Positions 54,851 through 64,000 of a stretch of DNA of 64,000 bases are shown piece after piece. Every line of letters begins with the position of its first letter. The stretch's first letter is position 1. This stretch comes from Sceloporus undulatus (Eukaryota > Chordata > Lepidosauria > Squamata > Phrynosomatidae), in the NCBI RefSeq assembly GCF_019175285.1, contig NC_056529.1, positions 608,455-672,454 of the forward strand. Reading direction: 5' to 3'. A model generated the notes under the pieces. The model ran no database searches. It saw only the letters and a program-made list of their open reading frames with translations, and had not been told where the DNA came from. A program made the translations under genes and the position numbers.

Positions 54851-54897
54851 TCGCCGTAAGTCAGAAATGACTTCCAGGCATACAACAACAAACAACA
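54833..54897 (+). repeat. tRNA-derived SINE tail
   Basis: TTGCCTTAGGGTCGCCGTAA then GACTTCCAGGCATACAACAA, directly joined to the family C copy. Confidence 0.65.
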
Positions 54898-55871
54898 ATG
54901 TATGTGCAATGTATTTAAAATGTAATTGCTGTTCATGAAGGCTACTGGGAACGACCCTTCACCTTCCCCCTTTTTGGCCAGGAAAAAAACAAAAAGGTGG
55001 CATATGGAAGCGGTGCATTTTGTGTGTCCACAAAAACAGACTTGGGGCCCTAGGCTTTTGTTTTTGGGAAGCCTTAATGACCACAGTCTGATGCCACTTG
55101 GTCAGACACCTCCTGGTTTTCAATGTTGGGAATGTTTCACACAAATTGTGCATTTTTGGATGATGTGTAGCTACTCATCTGTGCCCTCTGTGCACCGCTT
55201 GGTTGGCTGGACTTGCAGAAATGTGCCTTGTGCGTTATTCCCCATTGCACAAGGGGACAAGGAAGGAGTGCCACTGGTTGCACAATGTCAGGAGTCAGCA
55301 GGAAGGTGGTGGTGCATGTAACCACCACTTAACTACCTGGGTGTAGGTTAACATTATTCTCCCACGATGCTGGATATCGGCTATTAGAAAAAGATAGACC
55401 TGGGTTGTTGGTTCTGGAAGGCCAGGACACAACAGAACAGCTTCCCTGGCTTCTTTCCACAAAAGACTCACTCCTTTTGCTGCTTTGATCCAACTTGTTG
55501 CCATTGGCACGGGCGTCTCTGACCTCTCTGTTGAAGTGTGTCCCTCAACGTGTCAGCAGCCAGCCCTCCCCACTGGAATCCTCTTGTTTCTTTCCCCGCT
55601 GGGTTGAAAAACTGCCCAGGCCCAAAGCAAACAAACTCTTTGGCTGTCTAATCTTTGCATTGGATCAATCGCTTTGGGTGCCTGCCACCAGGGAAGGCAT
55701 TTATTTTCTTGGTTCCCCCTTTGCAAGTCACAGGAGGTCTTCAGGGAGCTCAGCTGGAGTCAAAGTCGGAGCAGGGGTTATATTTGACCAACAAGTCATC
55801 CAGAAGTTGAGCCAATCCCTCACATTGTGTGGCTTACACTTTGCTTTGTATTTTGCTTTTTCTCTGACCAG
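54898..55871. other. SLC5A11 upstream region, no recognised element
   Basis: No CpG-rich promoter, TATA box or leader exon could be fixed. The first coding exon has a good acceptor at 55870-55871, so a noncoding exon lies upstream, here or further away. Confidence 0.4.
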
Positions 55872-55916
55872 ATAAAGGCATTGGGAAGGGAAAGCATCCA
55901 GACAATTCCAGGAGCC

Positions 55917-58900
55917 ATGGAACCGAGGAGAACCAGATGGGATGCCTTTCCCCAAAAGAACCTGGAAGCCGTGGATATCGCTGTCCTGGTTTTGTACTTT
56001 GTCTTTGTTTTGGCTGTTGGACTCTGGGTAAGGAAGACATTTCCTCCTTTCATTGAGTCAACCAGAAAATGTTTGGAGCATGGAAACATTGTTTTGGGTT
56101 TGAGGGGAACTATGCCTCCCAGAATCCACAGTTTAGCAGGCTGGCAGGGCAATTCTGGGAGCAGTGGTCCCACTTCAAATATGAATATAAATATAAATAT
56201 AAACACACACACACAACATGTATGACATACGTATATATAAATAACACTTTCAACACTTGGAGATTAGATAGATAGATAGATAGATAGACAGATGAATTTG
56301 TTGTTGTGTGTTCTAAGTTATTTCCAACTTATGGTGACCCCTAAAGTGAACTTCTAATGGGGTTTTCTTTGCAAGTTTCTTCAGAGGGGATTTCTCCAGG
56401 TTAAATTGGGCAGTCCTGCTTGCTGAAATGGATAAACTGACAATGTTGGTCATGGGGAAATCTTTGCAAACCCTTAAGAAAGATTGGAGATTTTCTTATT
56501 ACTTTTTTTTTTTTGGCAATTCTGCTGGGGTTCTATGTCTATTTTAGGCTTCATATATTAAACAGTGTATATGTAGTAGAAGTGTAAATATAATATAAAT
56601 ATAATAGTGGCATATAACCATTAATTCGGAAGCAGGGAATTGGTAGTGTTTGTTTATGTTTGGTGGTTTAGCTGAGGTTGTAGTTTTGCTGTTTTGTGAA
56701 CTAGTGCGGTGTAGTGGTTTGTGCATAGGAGATTCGGGGGTTTAAAAAATGGCCAGAACTGGGAAACAATCCACAAGAGCCTAAACATTCTCCTACTTTG
56801 GAAAAAAATATATAATTCCCTCCAATGTTTCATAGATGAAGACTTTGACACATGTGGTCCATGAACTTTAGAGTGTGATCAAGATGGCAAAAGTTATGAA
56901 TCAGGAAGAACAGACAACCTAGGAGAGCCTGCTGCATTTTGCTGTTGCCTGAGTACTGGGCAATGCAAATTTATCCTCTAAGAGCAAACTACATTTGCAT
57001 TCAGGACTCTGTTTGCAGCGTTGGAAGTAAGCTGAGGACAGAAAGGGAGGAGGAGAGAGAAACTGTTTTGAAAGCAGCTGAAAAAGTCAGAAAGCAAAGG
57101 ATGAACTGGGACTGTCCCTTTGAAATTGAGATGGTTGGAAGGCATCATACCTCTGCGCAGATTCTTTGCCACCTTGCTTCCAAAGCCCCAGCTTACTCAA
57201 TATCTTTCTAATCTCCCCTTCTTCACAACTGCAGAGACTCATGCTTGTTGAACATGCTGCAAACCCTGATTCAGAAACAAGGCACAGCATTTGCACAGTG
57301 TTATCTCTCTCTCTTGGGTAACTTCCATTCCCATTCACAGGGCTGCAGAGGCTTTTGAGAGATGACTCTTGCCTTTTCTCTCTGGTGGGAGCCAGGAACA
57401 ACATATTATTAGCTCTTGGCATCCTCGGCCTCCAGGGCACCGTGCCATCACCTTGGCAGAATCTGAACATGGCAAACAATGGGACTGCTGCCTTGTTTGA
57501 AGGTGCCATGCTAGTGGAAAGCTTCCCTCCAGAGTTGGTTGCACAAATTATTCCCTTCAGGCTCTGCCAGGATGCCCAAATAGTGACGTTCCACAAGGAC
57601 AGGTATTCTGTGTCCGGCCCCACACACTTCCCCATTGCCCTTTCAATCCAGAAAATGCCCCCTTCTGTCCTGGTCCACACTCCACACACACCTGCAAGAG
57701 ATTTAGCTAAGGGCCAGGAGGGCACAATCAGGGTATTTGGTGAATTCTACAAAGGAAAATGAAATTTTGCACCAGTCCCTACGTTTCTATTATTGCGGAG
57801 AGTGAGACACTGAAAAGAGTTCAGCCTGTATTTGCTGTAGTTCACGTTCCCTTGTCCAATTTTCCTCAACCTTTTCTTTCTGTTTCCAAGTGCACCGCTG
57901 AATTTTGAAATGGCTGCAATGCTAGAAATTTGGGACTGAAAGAAAATTTCATTCTGGGAGGTGGAATTTCTTTATTTGTGGGGGTCAATATGTCTTCATT
58001 TTGTGCCCAGCCCTGGGGGTTTCTGTGGCTGCCTTCCCAAAGTCTTCATCCAATGCTCAAACCACAAACACCACACTTGCTCTCCCAGTTTTTGAAATGG
58101 AGCAGAGAGGGTGCTTGAGGGATTTGCTATGGTGCATCCAGCCTTGACCTTCTCCCTGTTTCTCCCAGTCCATGTGGAAGACGAAGCGGAGCACTGTGAA
58201 GGGCTACTTCCTTGCTGGAGGAGAGATGGTGTGGTGGCCGGTAAGTGGCTTCCTATGCCAAGGTTTTTAGTCTGTTTTTAACTAGTGTATATTTGATGTG
58301 ATTTTATATTACAGTATATTTTATGTTGTGTATATTTGATGTGATTTTATATATAGACGTTTTAATTTGAATTTTATAACAATTTCAAGGGTTTTATCTG
58401 TGAGCCGCCTTGGGTCCCTCCAGGGAGAAAGGTGAGATATAAGTTAAATAAATAAATAAATAAAATATGATTCTCAGGTGGCAAAATGTGAGTCTTTGCC
58501 GAGGTACTTCTCTCTCTGGCCTAGGGCAGTGGTTCCCAACCTTCCTAATGCTGCAACCCCTTAATAAAGTTCCTCCTGTTGTGGTGACCCAAACCCATGA
58601 AATTATTTTCATTGCTACTTCATAACTGTAATTAAATAGGTGTTTTCCAATGGTCTTAGGCGACCCCCATGAAAGGGTCATTCGACCCCCAAAGGGGTCC
58701 CGACCCACAGGTTGGGAACCACTGGCCTAGGGGATGGAGAGTGTTATTTCTTTCTCAGGCTGCTTCTGCAGCACAATACAATGCACTGCACTACACTGCA
58801 TTGCACTGCACCACACACACACTATATCGCATTGCATTGCCCTGCATCATACTGCATCACCTCACATGGCACCACAGTGTACTACTCTGCACTGTACTGC

Positions 58901-61900
58901 ACTACGCAAAAGCAAAATATGTGATGCACTGTGGTGTACTGTGGTGCACTGTGTTGCAGCATCACATTCACACTACATCACATTGCACCACACTGTACAA
59001 CACTGCCATCACACTATACCACATTGCACCACACTACAGAACACTAAAGAATGCTGCACAGCACTGCACTACATTGTACCATAGTGCACCACACTATAGA
59101 ATGCTGCACAACACTGCACCACATTGCATGAGACTGCACCTGCAAGGCAAGGCTTAGAGCTCTCAGAAGGCACGGAAACCGCCTTGGCACACAGTCCGAA
59201 CTCATTCCCTGCTCCTCTCCAACAGGTGGGGGCTTCCCTGTTTGCCAGCAACGTGGGCAGTGGGCACTTCATTGGCTTGGCTGGTTCCGGTGCGGCGTCT
59301 GGCATCGCTGCCACGGCCTACGAATGGAACGTGAGTATCTCTTTTACGGGACCAGCCCGCTTTCTCTGTGGGTGTGTTGCCAGACATTCTAGGGCCTGGC
59401 TCTCTCACAGGATGAGTTTTAATGGTGCTAGTTGGCATGTTGTCCCTCGCTCTCATGGCAATTTAGACTGTGGGTACGGCGTGCCCACCGGTTCAGTTGG
59501 CAAACACACATCTTGCCCTTTGGCCCAGTTGCTCAATCTCAGGGCGGCTCTGTTGATACACCCTTCTTTCCCCCTTGCCAAGGGTGCCCGACTGTTCCAG
59601 AAAAAGCAACAAAGTACATTGTTGCATCACTCGAAACACGTTTTTATTTGGTGTATGTTTTTGTGGACTTTTGCCCGCTTCCTCAGAGGCATAAGGCATG
59701 ATGGCATGGAAGGACAGAGACAGAATTGGATGGAAAGGAAATCCTGGGGAAGCAGCCTAGAATTGCAGCCAGTTCTGTTTCAGATCTTCTGTGCCATCCT
59801 GCACCACACTTTTAGTTGACTGTTGAATCTGGCCTCTCAACAACTACTGTATGTAAGTCGACCTCATGTAGAAATTGAGAGCAGGTTTTGAGGATTTGGG
59901 ATTTTGATACAACCCAAAGGTAAAACTTAGGGGCATGTAACCAAGAATACAAAGATGAAGCAAAGGAAAGTGATGCTGAAGAAATTGCAAAATTCCAGCA
60001 AGCATTAATGTTTGTGCTCACCTAGCAATTCCCAAATTTTAGTGCTCCAGGTGTTTTGGCCTGCAACTCCCAGAAGCCCCAGCCAGCTTAGCCAACAGTC
60101 AGGAATGTTGGGAGCTGAAGTCCCAAACATTTGGAGGACCAAAGTCTGGGAATCTCTGACCCAAAGGCGGGATGGATGAGGAGGGAACTCCACTAAACAG
60201 TGGCTGTGTGATGTGAAGAGGAGGCGACCAGGCTCATAAAACACAAATATAGTAAAATGGATGAAGAAGCAAAGCAAAGAAAATGGTGACCACATCAACA
60301 ATGATTATAGCCTTTAAATCAGGTGGAACCAAACAAGGAAAATGGATCTGCACAGATGTGGCCCATCTCCTACCTCAATAGCTATGGGAACAATGCAAGA
60401 AAGTTGCTAAGAGGCTTATTTGCTCTCCTGGTCTGTTCCCAGCCAACTCTGCATTTGTGAGCTGCTATGCTAAAGCGTCAACTATTTATTTGGAGACAAC
60501 TGAAAATGAAATAACCCTCCACAGGCCAATAGACAGCTATTGAGGCTTGGCAAAAGACTGCCCCCAAAGCAGTCTGATTTTTCAGTAGGTTTTGTTCTTC
60601 CAGGAAGGACTTTGGCTGGAGAACTGGCAGGGATCTCCAGGGGTCACAAAGGTGGGACCGTGGATTCAGGTCCCATATCTGAGTAAACCCCATAGCCCTC
60701 CACAGTTGCCCACCCCCATTATAGACAATGGGAATTATAAAGGACAGGAGGTGTTGGAGGATAGTGCTGTCGTGATGCAGCCCACCTTGTGCCACTCTGA
60801 ACATTGTATCTTCCTCTTCCTCTTCCTGCGCATCTTTGATCTGGCCTTTCTTTCCCTCCTCAGGGCATGTTCTGTGTCTTGGTGCTGGCGTGGCTGTTTC
60901 TTCCTATCTACATTGCAGCTGGAGTGAGTATGTCATCTACACTTTCGGGGAGCAGGAATGGGCTCCCAAATAAACCTACTCATAGCAATCAGTTCCTTTG
61001 GGTTTGGATTGAGGATGCAAGGTGGTTTGGATGCCAGTGGAACTGGAACAGAATCTCCATTGGCACAGTGGCACGGAGGGAGTCGATGGGCTGGGTGGGG
61101 TGGAGAACATGGTCGGGGAGGCCATTGCATGGTCATGCCATCCCCTCCAACATGTCATAGATAAGGACCAGGATGTGAGTCTTGCCAAGCAACATTGAGA
61201 ATGGAAGATGCTGCCTTGGAGTGTGGTGGAGTCTCTTTTAAGCTTTTAAACAGAGGCTGGATTGCCATCATCACATGGAAGACTTGATTGCGTATTCTTG
61301 CATGGACTGGATTGCCCTTTCAAATCTAGGATTCTTTGATTCTACGTGCTCAAGATGGCAATAGTCATTAATAAGGAAGAACACACATTTTGCCTGAGAC
61401 AAATAGGAAGAAGGGCAAGACTCCATCTCTTCCTCTCCTCTCTGCTGAGTTACTTGAGTAGAATCGCTACTACTAAGTCACTTGAGTGCAATGACTACAT
61501 TTGCACTTTGAGGAGTGGGGGAGAAGCAGCTCACTTCCATTGATAGAAACTGAGTTCAAAATACAAAAATTGTTGGCATTCAATTAACACATCAGAGGAA
61601 AGAGTAGAATCTTTGCCCTCCCAGTGGAGTCAGGGAAAAGCAAACGGCTGCACCTTGTCCGCTGTTCTTCATTCATACCTTTGGCTACTGGACCCACCAT
61701 CTGATGTTGCCTGGTCACATATGTCCATAGTTCCATCTGGGAAATGTTGGAAGTGTGCATAAAATCTCTTAACGCCATCGGAGGATTTCACAAGACTTCC
61801 AGCACTTGAAAGTGGAGACTGCTTTGGTCGCCTTGGTCGATGATCTCCGTCTGTGCATTGACAGGGGAAGTGTGGCCCTGTTGGTGCTCTTGGACATCTC

Positions 61901-63493
61901 AGCAGCCTTTGATACCATAGACCATGGTATCCTTCTGGAACACCTGAGAGAGTTGGGAATCGCTGGCTCTGCTTTGCAGTGGCTACGTTCCTACCTCTCG
62001 GGCAGATTCCAGATGGTGATGCTGGGGGACAGCTGCTCCTCTATGAGAGAGCTGACATCTGGCGTCCCTCAGGGCGGCATTCTGTCCCCCATCCTGTTTA
62101 ACATTTACATGAAGCCGCTGGGAGAGATCATCTGGAGACATGGGGCGGGGTGTTATCAGTACGCTGATGACGCCCAAATTTATTTCTCTATGTCTCAGAC
62201 TGCTTCAGTGACCAAGGAGGGCATCTCCCCCCTGAATGACTGCCTGAAGTCGGTAATGGATTGGATGAGGGAAAATAGACTTAAGCTGGAACCAAATAAA
62301 ATGGAGGTACTTGCAATAGGTAACCCCAATCCGGGTATGGAGATAAGTTCGCCAGTTCTAGATGGGGTCACACTTCCCCTGAAAGCTTGGGGATGCTCCT
62401 GGATTCGTCGCTACAGCTGTCTTCTCAGATTGATGCGACAGCCAGGAGCGCCTGCTATCAGCTTTGGCTGATACGCCAGTTGTGCCCCTACCTGGAGCAA
62501 CGGGACCTAGAAACAGTCGTACATGCTCTAGTAACCTCTTGTCTTGACTTCTGCAATGTGCTCTACATGGGGCAACCTTTGTGCCACGCCCGGAAGCTTC
62601 AATTGATACAAAACATGGCAGCCAGACTGGTCGCCAGAAAATCCAAGTTCGACCATATTACACCTATTTTAAAATCACTACATTGGCTGTCTATTAGCTT
62701 CTGGGCTCAGTACAAGGTGTTGGTTATCACCTATAAAGCCCTACATGGCCTGGGTCCAGTCTACTTGAAGGAACGCCTCCTCCCATACAATCCTTCCCGT
62801 ACACTCCGATCTTCCAGGAAAAACCTCTTACAATCTAGAAAGACCAGACTGGTGGTGACCATCCGGAGGTCCTTCTCTGCCACCGCTCCAAAAACCTGGA
62901 ATGACCTCCGGAAGAGATTCGCTAATTATCCTCACTTGAGGCTTTCAAAAAGGCGACAAAAACCTTTCTCTTCCAGCAGGCCTTCCCCGATTGATAATGT
63001 CCAGAACCATTTGAATCCCCCTCCTTTTATTATTTTCCTTTTATTATTTTTCTTATTTGCGGTTTGTTTTTTGTTTTGTTTTTTAATTCTGATGTATTGT
63101 TATGTGCTTTTTAACCATGTTTTACTGTTTAATTTTATAGTTGGGAGGGAGGGTTGGGCCGAGGTCTTGTGGGACTTGTTGTTTTTATTATTGTGTATTG
63201 TATGAACTTTGTTGTTACCTGCCTCGATCCTCAAAGTGGAAGAGGCGGGATATAAATAATAATAAAAATAATTATTATTATTATTATTAGTCTTGCTGCT
63301 CTTGTGGAAAAGAAGTGTGGGTGTGTTTCTTTGTGCAAACATCCCTTTGCTTGCCTTCCCTTTTCATTGACACTCTCATTCCTCGCAGGTGACAACCATG
63401 CCAGAGTATTTACAGAGACGGTTTGGTGGCAAAAGGATACAGATCTTCCTAGCAATCCTCTACCTGTTTATCTATATATTCACCAAAATCTCA
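55917..63493 (+). CDS. SLC5A11: SLC5A11 (SMIT2) 5' part, first five coding exons
   Basis: Exons 55917-56027 (leader from 55872), 58169-58240, 59226-59330, 60864-60923 and 63389-63493; all joins are phase 0, total 151 codons, and the gene runs on past the window. The protein is a sodium/solute symporter of the SLC5 family that carries myo-inositol (and chiro-inositol) into cells with Na+. [20 protein letters not shown] precedes TM1 ([17 protein letters not shown]). [20 protein letters not shown] and [20 protein letters not shown] are the family-wide TM2 region lining the Na+/substrate site. [16 protein letters not shown] is TM3, [20 protein letters not shown] the intracellular loop, and [16 protein letters not shown]4. 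The DAFPQK start and the [12 protein letters not shown] block favour SLC5A11 over SLC5A1, A2, A9 or A10. Confidence 0.93.
56180..56290. repeat. (AATATA)n, (CA)n and (GATA)n microsatellites
   Basis: ATAAATATAAATATAAACAC then a CA run, and about seven GATA units at 56264-56291. Confidence 0.85.
56298..56400 (-). repeat. tRNA-derived SINE, tail half
   Basis: TTGTTGTTGTGTGTTCTAAG and TTATGGTGACCCCTAAAGTG, antisense. Confidence 0.7.
56815..56995 (+). repeat. Unclassified repeat family C
   Basis: CCCTCCAATGTTTCATAGAT, AAGTTATGAATCAGGAAGAA and GCTGCATTTTGCTGTTGCC. Confidence 0.6.
56996..58168. other. SLC5A11 intron 1, remaining part
   Basis: Open frames on both strands (antisense 57087-57725, sense 57355-57762) show no recognised similarity. 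No repeat was identified. Confidence 0.4.
58262..58467 (+). repeat. L2-group LINE 3' end
   Basis: TGAGCCGCCTTGGGTCCCTC, AAGGTGAGATATAAGTTAAA and (AATA)n, preceded by a short tandem duplication of GTATATTTGATGTGATTTTA. Confidence 0.65.
58519..58732. mobile_element. SPIN-type hAT MITE with 8-bp target duplication
   Basis: The element is 58527-58724 (198 bp). Ends CAGTGGTTCCCAACCT and GGTTGGGAACCACTG are perfect inverted repeats of 15 bp, and GCCTAGGG is duplicated exactly on both sides (58519-58526, 58725-58732). The interior closely follows the non-autonomous SPIN element: TTCCTAATGCTGCAACCCC, TTCATTGCTACTTCATAACT, GTCTTAGGCGACCCCCATGA and CCCCCAAAGGGGTC. SPIN hAT elements are known for horizontal spread among tetrapods, Anolis included. 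Confidence 0.9.
58771..59145. repeat. Degenerate 5-bp tandem array (ACTGC/ACATT/ACACC type)
   Basis: About 375 bases dominated by CACTG, CATTG, CACCA and CTGCA pentamers, out of phase in places. It ends some 80 bases before SLC5A11 exon 3. Confidence 0.8.
59845..60300. repeat. TIR DNA element (second copy), interrupted by a MITE
   Basis: Left end TACTGTATGTAAGTCGACC and blocks AAAACTTAGGGGCATGTAA, AAATTCCAGCAAGCATTAAT match 40045-40280. The match resumes at GGGATGGATGAG after the insertion at 60027-60156. The right end is not clear. Confidence 0.55.
60027..60156. repeat. Palindromic MITE nested in the TIR element
   Basis: AATTCCCAAATTTTAG and CAAAGTCTGGGAATCT are inverted ends. CTGCAACTCCCAGAAGCCCC and GGGAGCTGAAGTCCC are the inner arms. 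Confidence 0.65.
61142..61510 (+). repeat. Unclassified repeat family C, split by a CR1 insertion
   Basis: CCCTCCAACATGTCATAGAT to AAGCAACATTGAGAATG, then CR1 sequence, then GTGCTCAAGATGGCAATAGT, CATTAATAAGGAAGAACACA and CTGCTGAGTTACTTGAGTAG. Confidence 0.55.
61195..61345 (+). repeat. CR1 LINE 3' end, nested
   Basis: GAGTGTGGTGGAGTCTCTTT, TTTAAACAGAGGCTGGATTG and the terminus GGATTCTTTGATTCTAC. Confidence 0.65.
61560..61760 (-). repeat. Unclassified repeat family C, inverted relative to 61142
   Basis: ATTCAATTAACACATCAGAG, ACCATCTGATGTTGCCTGG and CATCTGGGAAATGTTGGAA are complements of the family blocks. It forms an inverted pair with the preceding copy. Confidence 0.55.
61800..63290 (+). 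repeat. L2/CR1-group LINE, 5'-truncated, RT to 3' tail
   Basis: The first open frame (61806-62471) has [40 protein letters not shown] and [16 protein letters not shown] (catalytic YADD). The second (62387-63205) continues with [40 protein letters not shown] and [20 protein letters not shown]. The switch of frame near 62380-62400 shows one frameshift. The 3' UTR ends CCTCGATCCTCAAAGTGGAA, GGCGGGATATAAATAATA and (ATT)n. The long frames suggest a fairly recent insertion in the last visible SLC5A11 intron. Confidence 0.85.
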
Positions 63494-63605
63494 GTAAGTA
63501 AGGAGGCGAGAGGAGACAGAACAGAATTGACTTGGAAAGAGTAGGTTGCCATAGCCTTAATAGTGACCTTTCTGCCTTTTCATGTTTCTTTCTCATACGA
63601 AATGT

Positions 63606-63757
63606 TGTTGTTGTTGTTGTTGTGTGCCTTCAAGTTGTTTCTGACTTCTGGAAACCCTAAGACAAACCTATCATGGGGTTTTCTGGGGCTGAGAATGTGT
63701 GACTTTTGCTTAAGGTCACCCAGGGAGTTTCCATGGCCAAGCAGCAATTCGAATTTG
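63606..63757 (-). repeat. tRNA-derived SINE
   Basis: (TTG)n TGTGTGCCTTCAAG at the tail side, then GGGGCTGAGAATGTGTGAC and GCAATTCGAATTTGATCC at the head side. A middle part is deleted. Confidence 0.7.
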
Positions 63758-63876
63758 ATCCTATGCCTTAAATGCACATCAGATCCATTTTCAAAGTGAG
63801 TCACTGAGTGTTTAATTCTGGAAATAGCAGATTGGAATAGTTACTATCATTGTAACTCTTCCAAAGTCACATCTCT

Positions 63877-64000
63877 GTTGTTATTGTTGTTGTATGGGTT
63901 CAAATCAACTTCAACTTATAATGACTCTCTCCTAGTTTGGCAAGATTTATTCAAAGGGGCATTTTCACCATTGCCTTCCTTTGAGGCTGAGAGAGTGTGG
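63877..64000 (-). repeat. tRNA-derived SINE, running off the window
   Basis: TTGTTATTGTTGTTGTATGG and CTTTGAGGCTGAGAGAGTGT, antisense. Confidence 0.7.

Noticed and set aside
57087-57762. Overlapping open frames of 212 (antisense) and 135 (sense) codons in SLC5A11 intron 1
   Set aside because: No similarity that I recognise, open on both strands at once, and flanked by no convincing gene signals.
55917-63493. Assignment to SLC5A1, SLC5A2, SLC5A9 or SLC5A10
   Set aside because: The N-terminal DAFPQK block, [14 protein letters not shown] and [12 protein letters not shown] fit remembered SLC5A11 better than the glucose carriers; the 3' half outside the window would settle it.

Overview
The window is vertebrate nuclear DNA, almost certainly from a squamate reptile (lizard or snake). 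Coding exons are short, separated by long introns with GT/AG junctions. The spaces are filled with repeats typical of squamates: CR1, L2-type and RTE/BovB-type LINEs, tRNA-derived and 5S-rRNA-derived SINEs, palindromic MITEs, Tigger-like MITEs and one SPIN-type hAT element. A 10-N assembly gap lies at 50089-50098.

Layout: (1) 1-2640, the last three coding exons of E4F1 on the + strand, ending in a polyadenylation signal at 2622. The intron holds a diverged copy of the start of the last exon. (2) 2764-7001, ZDHHC4 complete on the - strand in six coding exons (339 aa), tail to tail with E4F1. (3) 8590-8780, a GC/CpG-rich promoter-like segment with E-boxes, YY1/TISU, ETS, RFX X-box, CRE and CCAAT motifs, upstream of ZDHHC4 and probably facing both ways. 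(4) 11770-43780, GRID2IP (delphilin) complete on the + strand in 22 coding exons (about 1253 aa): PDZ, PDZ, harmonin-N repeat 1, PDZ, harmonin-N repeat 2, proline-rich FH1, FH2. A separate short first exon at 19721-19734 encodes the palmitoylatable start of the short isoform. (5) 43781-55871, GRID2IP 3' flank and repeat-rich intergenic DNA with no recognised gene. (6) 55917 to the window end, the first five coding exons of SLC5A11 (SMIT2, Na+/myo-inositol cotransporter) on the + strand, continuing beyond the window.

The four genes do not form a pathway: E4F1 is a transcription factor/E3-type regulator, ZDHHC4 a palmitoyltransferase, delphilin a Purkinje-cell postsynaptic scaffold and SLC5A11 a solute carrier. 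Human relatives are split between 7p22 (GRID2IP, ZDHHC4) and 16p (E4F1, SLC5A11), so the window appears to keep a linkage that is broken in human.

The observations most worth following are the third PDZ domain in the first delphilin exon, the conserved alternative first exon for short delphilin, the duplicated E4F1 exon with its own open frame and polyadenylation signal, the SPIN copy with a perfect 8-bp target duplication, and several repeat families that fold back on themselves. Gene calls rest on translated exons joined in phase and compared with remembered family sequences; no database search was run.
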